A stretch of DNA of 17,613 nucleotides from an uncultured Oscillospiraceae bacterium (lineage in GTDB: Bacteria > Bacillota > Clostridia > Oscillospirales > Oscillospiraceae). The notes beneath the pieces are model-generated. The model had not been told where the DNA came from and ran no database searches. It saw only the letters and a list, made by a program, of their open reading frames with translations. The stretch is taken from assembly GCA_900757415.1 (NCBI GenBank), contig CAAENU010000049.1, forward strand, positions 1 to 17,613. The letters run 5' to 3'. This document shows, in pieces, positions 1 to 7,291 of the stretch (the first letter of the stretch is position 1; every line of letters begins with the position of its first letter). The position numbers and the translations under genes were made by a program.

Positions 1-25
1 GGCGCCGTCCCGTTGGGACGGCGCC
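1..25. terminator. GC-rich hairpin at window edge
   Basis: A perfect 11-bp inverted repeat (GGCGCCGTCCC, loop GTT, GGGACGGCGCC) begins at the first base. It could end a plus-strand gene lying left of the window, although the following bases (GCTTTGCC) are only weakly T-rich, or it could end nudC on the minus strand about 110 bp after its stop. The sequence beyond the left edge, which would show a T-tract in the nudC direction, is not visible. Confidence 0.55.
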
Positions 26-134
26 GCTTTGCCATCTTCTCAATTGGCAAGGATAAATACGCCTGACAGCGCGTCCTTCCGGTGCATTTCCGCCCGTCAA
101 AACCGCATCTACCCTTGCCAACTGATGGTATCGT

Positions 135-953
135 TTATTCTTCTCCTCTTCGGAACCGCTCCACCATCTCCGCCGTCAGGCTCACCTCGCCATCCCGGCT
201 GGGGATCTCCTCCCGGCGCAGCCACACGCCCTCGCACAGCTCGTTGTGATCCAACGTGATCTCCGCATCGCCGTCCAGCTCGCAGTAAAACCCTGCCAGC
301 AGCGTGTCGGTAAAGGCCCACGGCTGATTTTTATAGTACCGCAGGTTCTTCACCCGCAGCCCCACCTCCTCCATGACCTCCCGGCGCACGGTGTCCTCCA
401 GCGTTTCCCCGATTTCCACAAAGCCGGCGATCAGCGCGTAGTTCTGGAAGGGGCGGTTGGCATAGCGCGCCAGCAGCAGCCTGTCCCCATCCGTCACCGC
501 CACGATCACCGCCGGGCAGATTTTCGGATACTCCGTCTGGCCGCACTCCGGGCACACCATGGCCCGTTCCGTCTCGCTGGGCGCCATCTTGTGGCCGCAG
601 TGTCCGCAATACTGCCGTGCGCCATACCACCGATGCAGCTGCACGGCGGTAATGGCGGCAAATGCCACCTCCATGGGCCGCACCGTGCGGATATCCTTCA
701 CATTTACATATTCCATACCTGCCGGAACATTCTCCGGTGTCCGGGCCAGATAACAGTCCACCCCGTCCAGTGAAAACACATGCAGCGCATCGTCCGTGGG
801 AATTCCGCCGCCGAAGCGGGGCAGCGCCCACTCCTCGCCCGCACGCTGCAGCAGCATCTTTCCCCTGCGGACACACAGGGCAATGTCCTCTCCCGATGCC
901 TTTCCGATCACATATGTTCTGTCCAGCCGATGGGGCGCAATATCCTGAATCAT
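135..953 (-). CDS. nudC: NAD(+)/NADH diphosphatase (NudC-type Nudix hydrolase)
   Basis: Predicted 272-aa Nudix hydrolase that cleaves NAD(H) to NMN(H) and AMP; the family also removes NAD caps from RNA. An N-terminal NUDIX-like region is followed by a four-cysteine zinc ribbon (C116, C119, C134, C137) and then the Nudix domain, with the full Nudix box at about residues 177-199 (GX5EX7REXXEEXGX). Ten residues later comes NQPWAFTDT, which matches the NudC signature SQPWPFPQS in position but differs at several residues. Order and length fit the family. The ATG at 953 is chosen because GAAGGA lies 8 nt upstream; the longer reading frame to 1019 runs into the promoter region. The gene stands alone, divergent from uvrC. 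The assignment is firm; substrate preference between NADH, NAD and capped RNA cannot be read from sequence. Confidence 0.93.
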   Translation of the reverse strand: MIQDIAPHRLDRTYVIGKASGEDIALCVRRGKMLLQRAGEEWALPRFGGGIPTDDALHVFSLDGVDCYLARTPENVPAGMEYVNVKDIRTVRPMEVAFAAITAVQLHRWYGARQYCGHCGHKMAPSETERAMVCPECGQTEYPKICPAVIVAVTDGDRLLLARYANRPFQNYALIAGFVEIGETLEDTVRREVMEEVGLRVKNLRYYKNQPWAFTDTLLAGFYCELDGDAEITLDHNELCEGVWLRREEIPSRDGEVSLTAEMVERFRRGEE

Positions 954-995
954 ATCCCAAATCCTTCTTTCCTTGTGAAATACTGCTTTGATGGT

Positions 996-1004
996 ATCAT
1001 ACCA
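996..1004 (-). promoter_or_regulatory. extended -10 element for nudC
   Basis: On the minus strand TGGTATGAT forms an extended -10 (TG-N-TATGAT) about 43 bp upstream of the nudC start. No good -35 is present; the position where it would fall (about 1019-1024) overlaps the -35 of the divergent uvrC promoter, so the two promoters may interfere. Confidence 0.5.
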
Positions 1005-1021
1005 CAGCCCAAAATGCAACC

Positions 1022-1050
1022 TTGCGGCCTTCTCCCGTCCATGCTATACT
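1022..1050 (+). promoter_or_regulatory. uvrC sigma-A promoter
   Basis: TTGCGG (1022-1027), a 17-bp spacer, then TATACT (1045-1050), with TG one base before the -10 (TGCTATACT). The uvrC ATG follows about 31 bp after the -10. No LexA/SOS-type operator is evident. Confidence 0.75.
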
Positions 1051-1081
1051 AGGGAAAAATCCAGTGAAAGGGGCCGTCCCC

Positions 1082-2920
1082 ATGACCAAACAGGAGCTTT
1101 TGCAAAAGGCGGACAGTCTGCCGCTGTCGCCCGGCGTATATATCATGATGGATAAGACCGGCCTTGTCATCTATGTGGGCAAGGCCAAGAAGCTGAAAAA
1201 CCGTGTCAGCCAGTATTTTCAGTCTGGCAGCGGCCACAACGAAAAGACCCGCATGATGGTCTCGCAGGTGGATCACTTTGACACCATTGTGGTGCGCACG
1301 GAGTTTGAGGCCCTGATTCTGGAAAACTCCCTGATCAAACGCCATCAACCTCGGTATAACATTCTTCTGAAGGACGACAAGGGGTATCCCTTTGTGCGGC
1401 TGGACAGCAGATCCTCCTATCCCCGCTTCACCATGGTCAACAAACCCGCCGAGGATGGCGCTGACTATTTCGGTCCCTTTGGCGGCCGCCATGAGACCCG
1501 CATGGCGCTGCAGGCCCTGTGCGCCGCTCTGAAGCTGCCCACCTGCACCCGCCGCTTTCCCCGCGACATCGGCAATGAGCGTCCCTGCCTGAACTTCCAC
1601 ATTGGCAAATGCGACGGCTTCTGCTCTCCCGGCGGGCCGGGCCAGGCAGAATATCATGCCCGCATGACGCAGGCAGCGGAGCTGCTGGGCGGTAAACTGC
1701 GGCAGGTAACGGCCGCGCTGCGGCAGGACATGGAATCGGCGGCCGAGGCGCTGGAATTTGAAAAGGCCGCCGCCCTGCGTGACCGGCTGCAAGCCCTGCA
1801 GGTGCTGGGCAAGCAGCAGCAGGTCATTGCCGGCGTCTGCGCCGATACCGATGTCTGGGGTATATATACCGGCCCGGTGCGCTGCGGTGCGGCGGTGCTG
1901 CATATCGAAAACGGCGATCTTCTGGGCCGCCAGACGGAAATTTTCCCCACCGCTGCCGACCAGTCGGTGCCGGAGGTGCTCTCCGCCGTGCTGAGTCAGT
2001 ACTATCTGAACAAGGCCGTGCTGCCCCGCGAGATCCTGCTGCCCTGTCTTTTTGAGGGCAGCGAATCCTTTGCCGAATTGCTGACCACGCAGGCCGGTCA
2101 CAAGGTGGCGCTCAGGGTACCCCAGCGGGGCGAACGCTCCCAGCTGGTGGACATGGCCGCCCGGAACGCCCGCGAAGAAGCCGAGCGCGTCACCACCGAG
2201 TCCGAGCGGGTCTCCCGCACTCTCTCCGATCTTCAGGCGCTGGCCCGGCTGCCCCGTCTCCCCCGCCGCATGGAGAGTTATGATATCTCCAACATGGGCA
2301 GCGACGATATGGTGGCCTCCATGGTGGTGTTTGTGGACGGCAAACCCCTGAAGCGGGATTACCGCAAATTCTCCATCCGCACGCTCACCGCGCCGGACGA
2401 CTATGCCGCTATGCAGGAGGTGCTGATGCGGCGCTTTTCCCATGCGGAGGATGAAAAATTTCCGCCCCTGCCCGATCTGCTGCTGATCGATGGCGGACTG
2501 GGCCATGTCCATGCGGCGCTGGCCGCTATGGCGGCCTCCGGCATTTCTCTCCCGGTGCTGGGCATGGTGAAGGACGACCGCCATCGTACCCGCGCCCTCA
2601 TCACCGCCAACGGTGACGAGCTGGGTATTCAGCAGTCGCCCCACATCTTCACTATGATCGGCCGCATACAGGAGGAGGTGCACCGCTTTGCCATCACCTT
2701 CCAGCGGCAAAAGCACCGCAAACGCACCTATCGCAGCAAGCTGGACGGCATCCCCGGCGTAGGCGAGGTGCGCCGTCAGGCGCTGATGAAGCGTTTCGGC
2801 TCCATTCGGGCCATCGAGTCGGCCTCGCTCTCACAGCTGCAAACCGTGCTGCCTGCCAATGCCGCGCACGCCGTCTATGACCGTTTTCATCCTGCGGACG
2901 TTGTTATTTCGCCGCAATGA
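1082..2920 (+). CDS. uvrC: UvrABC excinuclease subunit C
   Basis: 612-aa nucleotide-excision-repair nuclease that makes both incisions around a lesion once UvrB is loaded. The N-terminal GIY-YIG domain shows GVY (18-20), YVGKA (31-35), R41 and E76 for the 3' cut. Four cysteines (C155, C169, C177, C181) match the cluster-binding set described in this family. A UVR coiled coil (about 205-240) contacts UvrB. The RNase H-like domain carries the D401 (SYDISN), D470 (LLIDGG) and H535 (EVHRF) triad for the 5' cut, and a helix-hairpin-helix region (about 553-590) binds DNA. Length is normal for the family. ATG 1082 is chosen over upstream in-frame codons because AAAGGGG precedes it by about 8 nt and the promoter ends at 1050. 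Its 3' end overlaps the convergent ridA by 17 bp. Confidence 0.97.
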   Translation: MTKQELLQKADSLPLSPGVYIMMDKTGLVIYVGKAKKLKNRVSQYFQSGSGHNEKTRMMVSQVDHFDTIVVRTEFEALILENSLIKRHQPRYNILLKDDKGYPFVRLDSRSSYPRFTMVNKPAEDGADYFGPFGGRHETRMALQALCAALKLPTCTRRFPRDIGNERPCLNFHIGKCDGFCSPGGPGQAEYHARMTQAAELLGGKLRQVTAALRQDMESAAEALEFEKAAALRDRLQALQVLGKQQQVIAGVCADTDVWGIYTGPVRCGAAVLHIENGDLLGRQTEIFPTAADQSVPEVLSAVLSQYYLNKAVLPREILLPCLFEGSESFAELLTTQAGHKVALRVPQRGERSQLVDMAARNAREEAERVTTESERVSRTLSDLQALARLPRLPRRMESYDISNMGSDDMVASMVVFVDGKPLKRDYRKFSIRTLTAPDDYAAMQEVLMRRFSHAEDEKFPPLPDLLLIDGGLGHVHAALAAMAASGISLPVLGMVKDDRHRTRALITANGDELGIQQSPHIFTMIGRIQEEVHRFAITFQRQKHRKRTYRSKLDGIPGVGEVRRQALMKRFGSIRAIESASLSQLQTVLPANAAHAVYDRFHPADVVISPQ

Positions 2921-3278
2921 CCTCGATCTCCACCAGCGCACCGCCGGGCAGCGCCGCCACCTGAAATGCGCTGCGTGCGGGATAGTCGCCGCCGAAATGC
3001 AGCTTGTACACGTCATTCATGGCGCCGAAGTCCTTGATATCCGCCAGAAACACCGTAGTTTTGACCACGTCATCCATGGTCAGGCCGTCCGCCGCCAGCA
3101 TAGTGGCCACATTTTTCAACGCCTGCTCCGTCTGGGCGGCGACGCCCTCCTTCATCTGGCCGGCCGCGGGGTCAATGCCCACCTGTCCGGACACGAAAAC
3201 AAAGCCGTTGGCCTCCACAGCAGGGGAATAGGGGCCGATGGGTTTGGCGCCATTGGCGGAAAAAATTGCTTTCTTCAT
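2904..3278 (-). CDS. ridA: RidA family enamine/imine deaminase
   Basis: 124-aa YjgF/YER057c/UK114 protein. Family members are trimers that hydrolyse reactive enamines and imines, chiefly 2-aminoacrylate made by PLP serine/threonine dehydratases, protecting other PLP enzymes. Landmarks are GPYSPAV (15-21), FVSGQVG (28-34), the substrate-carboxylate arginine R102 in YPARSAF (R105 in the E. coli protein) and the terminal EIEVIA with E118. ATG 3278 is supported by AAAGGAT about 9 nt upstream; the longer frame begins in the terminator region. It lies just downstream of the terminator that ends the liv block, on the same strand, so it may be read by leakage or from an unseen promoter. A serine/threonine dehydratase sits about 5.4 kb upstream on the same strand. 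Confidence 0.94.
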   Translation of the reverse strand: MKKAIFSANGAKPIGPYSPAVEANGFVFVSGQVGIDPAAGQMKEGVAAQTEQALKNVATMLAADGLTMDDVVKTTVFLADIKDFGAMNDVYKLHFGGDYPARSAFQVAALPGGALVEIEVIAAK

Positions 3279-3326
3279 GATTGATCCATCCTTTCTTATT
3301 GTGTGCCGCCGGGGCGGCAAAATCAC

Positions 3327-3358
3327 AACGCGCGGCGTCCCTGTGGACGCCGCGCGTT
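3327..3358 (-). terminator. strong hairpin terminator of the liv/membrane-protein block
   Basis: A perfect 14-bp stem (3327-3340 with 3345-3358) and a four-base loop. On the minus strand it is followed by GTGATTTTGCC, so a short T-tract is present. It starts 22 bp after the stop codon of the small membrane protein. A second small hairpin (TGCCGC/GCGGCA, 3304-3319) follows in the ridA leader. Confidence 0.8.
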
Positions 3359-3380
3359 ATTGCTGCATTGGCTGCGCCCG

Positions 3381-3713
3381 TTATCTCACCAACAGGTGCA
3401 GCGCGTACAGGCCGATGCCGATGGCAAACACCGTAGCCATGGCCGCCTGCGCGGCTTTGGTCGTCCGCTCGGCCCGCTTTTCCATAAACTTGGTGGGCCA
3501 TACGCCGATCAGCACCGCGATCATCATGCGCGCCGGATCGGAGAAATAGTGGTCGGATACCACAAATACCATCCACGCCATCAGAGCGCCCAGAATGCAG
3601 CCGCCGATCACATTGTACGTCAGCCACCGCTTCCGGCTCAACTGATTCATGCGATAGCTGTACTCCGTCTGAAACGGATAATCGCCGATTTTCTGATCAT
3701 CCCACACGACCAT
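3381..3713 (-). CDS. small integral membrane protein, function unknown
   Basis: Predicted 110-aa protein that I do not recognise. A polar, basic N-terminal part of about 30 residues is followed by two clear hydrophobic stretches (roughly residues 34-54 and 90-108) and a moderately hydrophobic one between them (about 63-75, RMMIAVLIGVWP), then a charged segment (KFMEKRAERTTKAA) that should be cytoplasmic. Start choice: ATG 3713 has AAAGGAG 10 nt upstream, while the GTG at 3722 touches that site and the GTG at 3719 leaves only 4 nt. It begins 35 bp after livF on the same strand and ends at a strong terminator, so it is probably the last gene of the liv operon. A link to transport is only inferred from position. 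Confidence 0.75.
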   Translation of the reverse strand: MVVWDDQKIGDYPFQTEYSYRMNQLSRKRWLTYNVIGGCILGALMAWMVFVVSDHYFSDPARMMIAVLIGVWPTKFMEKRAERTTKAAQAAMATVFAIGIGLYALHLLVR

Positions 3714-3748
3714 CCGCACCACGCTCCTTTCTCCTGCAATCCAAAGGC

Positions 3749-4459
3749 TTACGCACCCAGATAGGTCTCCTTGACGATGGGGTTGCTGAGCATCTCTTTG
3801 GCCGAGCCGCTCAGGCGCACCTCGCCGATCTCATACAGATACGCGCGGTCGGAATACTTCAGCGCCATCATGGCATTCTGCTCCACCAGCAGGATGGTCT
3901 TGCCGGCCTTGTGCATCTCCTCGATCACGTGGAAGATCTCCTCCACGATCATGGGAGCCAGACCCATGGACGGTTCGTCCATCATGATCAGGTCGCCGCC
4001 GGTGACCATGGCGCGGCCCACGGCCAGCATCTGCTGTTCGCCGCCGGACAGCGTCAGCGCGGACTGGTTCATGCGCTCCTTCAGGCGGGGAAAGCGGTCA
4101 AACACGCTGTCGATATCACGCTTGATGCCGGCCTTGTCCTTGCGCAGGCTGGCCGCCATCTTCAGGTTGCCCATCACCGTCAGGTTGGTAAACACGCGTC
4201 GGCCCTCCGGCACATGGGTAACGCCCAGACCCACGATCTTATCGGGCGCCGTGTGGCAGATATTCTGTCCCTTGAACAGGATCTCGCCGTGGCGTGCCCG
4301 CTCCAGGCCGGAGATGGTGCGCAGTGTCGTGGTCTTTCCGGCGCCGTTGGAACCGATCAGCGCCACGATCTCGCCCTCGTCCACATAAAAGTTTACGCCC
4401 TTCAGCGCCTTGATAGCGCCGTAGTTGACATACAGATCCTTGACATCAAGCATGCGCAT
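3749..4459 (-). CDS. livF: branched-chain-type amino-acid ABC transporter ATPase LivF
   Basis: 236-aa ATP-binding subunit that powers the importer with LivG. Walker A is GSNGAGKTT (36-44), the ABC signature LSGGEQQ (137-143) and Walker B LIMMDEP (157-163). The switch position reads VEQN (Q194 in place of the usual histidine), which is normal for LivF. The N-terminal LDVKDLYVNYGAIKALKGV stretch is also typical. ATG 4459 is chosen because a full GGAGG lies 8 nt upstream; the GTG at 4468 would sit on that site. The start overlaps the 3' end of livG by 14 bp, so translation is probably coupled. The substrate is set by LivJ, not by this subunit, so 'leucine/isoleucine/valine' should be read as a family name only. 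Confidence 0.95.
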   Translation of the reverse strand: MRMLDVKDLYVNYGAIKALKGVNFYVDEGEIVALIGSNGAGKTTTLRTISGLERARHGEILFKGQNICHTAPDKIVGLGVTHVPEGRRVFTNLTVMGNLKMAASLRKDKAGIKRDIDSVFDRFPRLKERMNQSALTLSGGEQQMLAVGRAMVTGGDLIMMDEPSMGLAPMIVEEIFHVIEEMHKAGKTILLVEQNAMMALKYSDRAYLYEIGEVRLSGSAKEMLSNPIVKETYLGA

Positions 4460-5222
4460 CAGGATCACCTCCCAAGTAAGCTGCGATCACCAGCGGATCG
4501 TTCTGGACATGCTCCGGAGTTCCCTCGGAGATGGTCTTGCCGAAATCGATCACCTTGATCTTCTGTGCGATACTCATGACCAGCTTCATGTGGTGCTCGA
4601 TCATCAGGATCGTCTGATTCATTTCCGTATGTACCCGCTTGATCAGCGAGATGACCTCATCGATCTCGCCGGGGCCCATGCCGGCCGCCGGCTCATCCAG
4701 CAGCAGCAGCTTGGGGTTGGTAGCCAGTGCGCGCACGATCTCCAGCTTGCGCTGTTCGCCGTAGGGCAGCTGGGTCGCAAACAGGTCCTTCTTGTCGGCC
4801 AGTCCGAACAGGTCCAGCAGCTCCATGGACTCCTTGGTGATGCGATCCTCTTCCTTTTTGTACTTGCCAGTGCGGAACACCATGTCCATATAGCCGTAGC
4901 TGCAATCCATGGTGTGTGCCATCTTCACGTTGTCCAGCACGGTGCTGCCGCTGAAGAGGCGGATATTCTGGAAGGTACGGGACACGCCGGCCTTGGCAAA
5001 CTCATAGGGTTTTCTGGCCGTCATCCGCTCGCCGTCCACATAGATCTCGCCCTGCGTGGGGTAATAGATACCGGTCAGCATGTTGAACACGGTGGTCTTG
5101 CCCGCGCCATTGGGCCCGATGATGGCAAACAGATCGCCCTTGTTCATCTCCAGGCTGAAATCGTCCACCGCGATAAGGCCGCCGAAATTGATGGTGATAT
5201 GATCAACTTTCAATACGCTCAT
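4446..5222 (-). CDS. livG: branched-chain-type amino-acid ABC transporter ATPase LivG
   Basis: 258-aa ATPase partner of LivF. Walker A is GPNGAGKTT (36-44). The signature is the LivG-type LPYGEQRKLEI (152-162), Walker B is LLLLDEP (172-178) and the switch histidine is present in IEHHM (H210). The insert with SRTFQNIRLF (81-90) is characteristic of LivG. ATG 5222 has GGAGG 7 nt upstream, and its ATGA overlaps the TGA of livM by 4 bp, which points to translational coupling and fixes the start; the longer frame reaching 5279 would run deep into livM. Confidence 0.95.
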   Translation of the reverse strand: MSVLKVDHITINFGGLIAVDDFSLEMNKGDLFAIIGPNGAGKTTVFNMLTGIYYPTQGEIYVDGERMTARKPYEFAKAGVSRTFQNIRLFSGSTVLDNVKMAHTMDCSYGYMDMVFRTGKYKKEEDRITKESMELLDLFGLADKKDLFATQLPYGEQRKLEIVRALATNPKLLLLDEPAAGMGPGEIDEVISLIKRVHTEMNQTILMIEHHMKLVMSIAQKIKVIDFGKTISEGTPEHVQNDPLVIAAYLGGDPDAHA

Positions 5223-6283
5223 TTCGCAGCCTCCTCTTTCACTTTCTTCTCCTTCCGGGTAAACAGGCCCTTCACCCAATTGGTAAAGGTCTTGACAGTG
5301 AACACCCGGATGCCGCCGGTCTTAAGCTTGAGGAACGCAAACTCGCGTCCGCCGAACAGGCCGGTGGGACGGAACAGGATGATGCACAGCAGCAGTGCGC
5401 CGTAGATAACCAGACGCCAGTCGTTGAGGAAACGCAGCAGCTCCGGCAGGATGGTCAGGGTCAGCGCACCCAGCATAGCGCCGGAAATGCTGCCCACGCC
5501 GCCGGCATACAGGTATACCAGGAAGTCGGAGGACTTGGCATAGCTGAATACGTCGGGGTGAATGTAGCTGAGCAGATGGGCATACAGGCTGCCGGCCACA
5601 CCCGCGATAAACGCGGAGGAGGCAAAGGCGATGGCCTTATAGCGGAAGCAGTTGATGCCCATGGCGTCTGCCGCGATCTCGTTATCACGGATAGCCAAGC
5701 AGGCCCGGCCATAAGAGGAATCCATGTAGTTGCGGCAGAAATAGATGGCCAGCAGGGTGAACAGGAACACCCAGAAGAAGTTGGCCAGCTTGGGAATACC
5801 GGTCAGGCCGAATGCACCGCCGGCGATGCCGGAAGGCACCACACGCCAGATGGCGCGGATCACTTCGCAGAAACCCAGCGTCACGATGGCCAGATAGTCG
5901 CCGCGCAGACGCAGCGCGGGGATGCCGATCAGCAGGCCGCAGATTGCGGACATAGCGGCGCCGAACAGCGTTGCCACCAGAAATACCACCACCTGCATCA
6001 CAGGGGACATGCCGCTGACATTCAGGAAGTTGGTGGTCAGCATGGCGGAACAGTAGGCGCCCACAGACATGAAACCCGCCTGTCCCAAGGAGCTCAGGCC
6101 CGTCATACCGTTCAGGATATTCAGGGACTCAGCCATGATGATATAGATGCATGCCAGCATCAGCACCTGCATGACATAGGAGTTGACAATGCCAAAGTTA
6201 TGCAGCAACGTCAGAACAAGGAATACGATCACATAGACGGGATATTCGATGTTCCTTTTCAAAACAGTAATCATTTTTCCCAT
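5219..6283 (-). CDS. livM: branched-chain-type amino-acid ABC transporter permease LivM
   Basis: 354-aa membrane permease that forms the translocation channel with LivH. It has the LivM hallmarks: a run of hydrophobic helices, LNGMTGLSSLGQAGFMSVGAY (about 57-77), the cytoplasmic coupling loop with YGRACLAIRDNEIAADAMGI (about 191-210), and GGVGSISGAMLGA near the end. The C-terminal tail of about 40 residues is strongly basic and charged (ends in KEKKVKEEAAK) and is probably cytoplasmic; it is longer than I would expect for the minimal fold. ATG 6283 is preceded by AAGGTG, and only 3 bp separate it from the livH stop. Confidence 0.95.
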   Translation of the reverse strand: MGKMITVLKRNIEYPVYVIVFLVLTLLHNFGIVNSYVMQVLMLACIYIIMAESLNILNGMTGLSSLGQAGFMSVGAYCSAMLTTNFLNVSGMSPVMQVVVFLVATLFGAAMSAICGLLIGIPALRLRGDYLAIVTLGFCEVIRAIWRVVPSGIAGGAFGLTGIPKLANFFWVFLFTLLAIYFCRNYMDSSYGRACLAIRDNEIAADAMGINCFRYKAIAFASSAFIAGVAGSLYAHLLSYIHPDVFSYAKSSDFLVYLYAGGVGSISGAMLGALTLTILPELLRFLNDWRLVIYGALLLCIILFRPTGLFGGREFAFLKLKTGGIRVFTVKTFTNWVKGLFTRKEKKVKEEAAK

Positions 6284-6286
6284 ATG

Positions 6287-7189
6287 TTACACCTTCTCTG
6301 TCATGGGCTTGCCCAGCAGACCCTCGGGCTTGAGCAGCAGGATGAGGACCAGAACCAGGAAGCAGAAGCCATAGGCGAAGTCGGACCAGACGGAGGTCAC
6401 CAGAATCTCCACCACGCCGATGATAAAGCCGCCCAGCACTGCGCCGCGGATATCGCCGATACCGCCGCAGACGGCGGCGATAAACGCCTTGTTGCCCAGC
6501 GTCACCGCCATGGTAGGCTGCAGCACGGGATAGGAAGTGGCGTAGAAGGAGCCGGAAACAGCCGCCAGGAACGCACCGATAAAGAAGGTAACAGAAATCA
6601 CGCGGTTTATGTTAACGCCCATCAGGGATGCGGCGTCTTTGTCGTTGGAAACTGCGCGCATATGCATGCCGACCTTGGTTTTCTGCACGACCACCCACAG
6701 AATGAGCATGATCAGAACAGACAAGGTAATCGTTACGATACGGGTAAAGCTGATCTTAACGGGGCCCAGCTGGATCACGAAGTCCTCGATCAGCTGGGGG
6801 AAGTTGCGGGGAGTGGGGCCGATAAACGGCAGAGCGCGGAACAGATTCTGCGTAAAGATGGAAACGCCGATTGCAGAGATCATACACATGATGGTGGGGC
6901 GGCTGCGCAGGGGGCGATATGCGACGCGCTCAATGCCGACGCCCACCATACCGATCACACTGGAACCCACCATAACCAGCAGCAGCGCCACAGCGGGGCC
7001 TACCAGCTCGCCGCCGAAGCAAACGCTGACCAGGAAGTAAACGATGTAGCAGCCCATCATCAAAAAGTCGCAATGGGCCATGTTGATCATCTTAATGATA
7101 CCGAAAACCATCGTATAGCCGATCGCCAGCAGGGCGTAGATACTGCCCAGCTGCAGACCGTATACCAATAATTGCAAAAAGTTTTCCAC
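6287..7189 (-). CDS. livH: branched-chain-type amino-acid ABC transporter permease LivH
   Basis: 300-aa inner-membrane permease, partner of LivM. Family features are the N-terminal QLGSIYALLAIGYTMVFGII, then KMINMAHCDFLMMG (the NxAHG-type loop, with cysteine where glycine is usual), the coupling loop VGMHMRAVSNDKDAASLMGVN, and GGIGDIRGAVLGG before the last helices. The start is a GTG at 7189, supported by GGAGG 7 nt upstream; there is no better ATG nearby. The gene follows livJ after a spacer of about 100 bp that holds a strong stem-loop. Confidence 0.95.
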   Translation of the reverse strand: MENFLQLLVYGLQLGSIYALLAIGYTMVFGIIKMINMAHCDFLMMGCYIVYFLVSVCFGGELVGPAVALLLVMVGSSVIGMVGVGIERVAYRPLRSRPTIMCMISAIGVSIFTQNLFRALPFIGPTPRNFPQLIEDFVIQLGPVKISFTRIVTITLSVLIMLILWVVVQKTKVGMHMRAVSNDKDAASLMGVNINRVISVTFFIGAFLAAVSGSFYATSYPVLQPTMAVTLGNKAFIAAVCGGIGDIRGAVLGGFIIGVVEILVTSVWSDFAYGFCFLVLVLILLLKPEGLLGKPMTEKV

Positions 7190-7214
7190 GGGAATTCCTC
7201 CATCATCTCAGGAA

Positions 7215-7255
7215 CCGGCAGCCACGGGTGCGCCCGAAGGCGCACCCGCTGCCGG
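7215..7255 (-). promoter_or_regulatory. livJ-livH intercistronic stem-loop
   Basis: Outer arms CCGGCAGC (7215-7222) and GCTGCCGG (7248-7255) enclose inner arms GGGTGCGCC (7226-7234) and GGCGCACCC (7239-7247) around a CGAA loop, leaving only a three-base bulge. No T-run follows on the minus strand and livH continues downstream. The structure is best read as a partial terminator or mRNA stabiliser that lets the binding protein be made in excess over the permease and ATPase subunits, a common arrangement in ABC importers. Confidence 0.7.
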
Positions 7256-7291
7256 CGGGAATGTAAGCTCTTTCTCTCTCAGTCGAGCTCC

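Noticed and set aside
29..122. Long-range inverted repeat TTGGCAAGG / CCTTGCCAA downstream of nudC
   Set aside because: Only 9 bp with a loop of about 60 nt; too weak to call a functional structure.
1049..2716. 555-codon open frame antisense to uvrC
   Set aside because: Rich in His, Gln and Gly with no domain pattern, as expected for the reverse frame of a GC-rich gene; uvrC is certain on the other strand.
5558..7171. 537-codon open frame antisense to livM and livH
   Set aside because: Composition is dominated by His, Gln, Asp and Gly, with no motif, and it covers two clear permease genes; it is a shadow.
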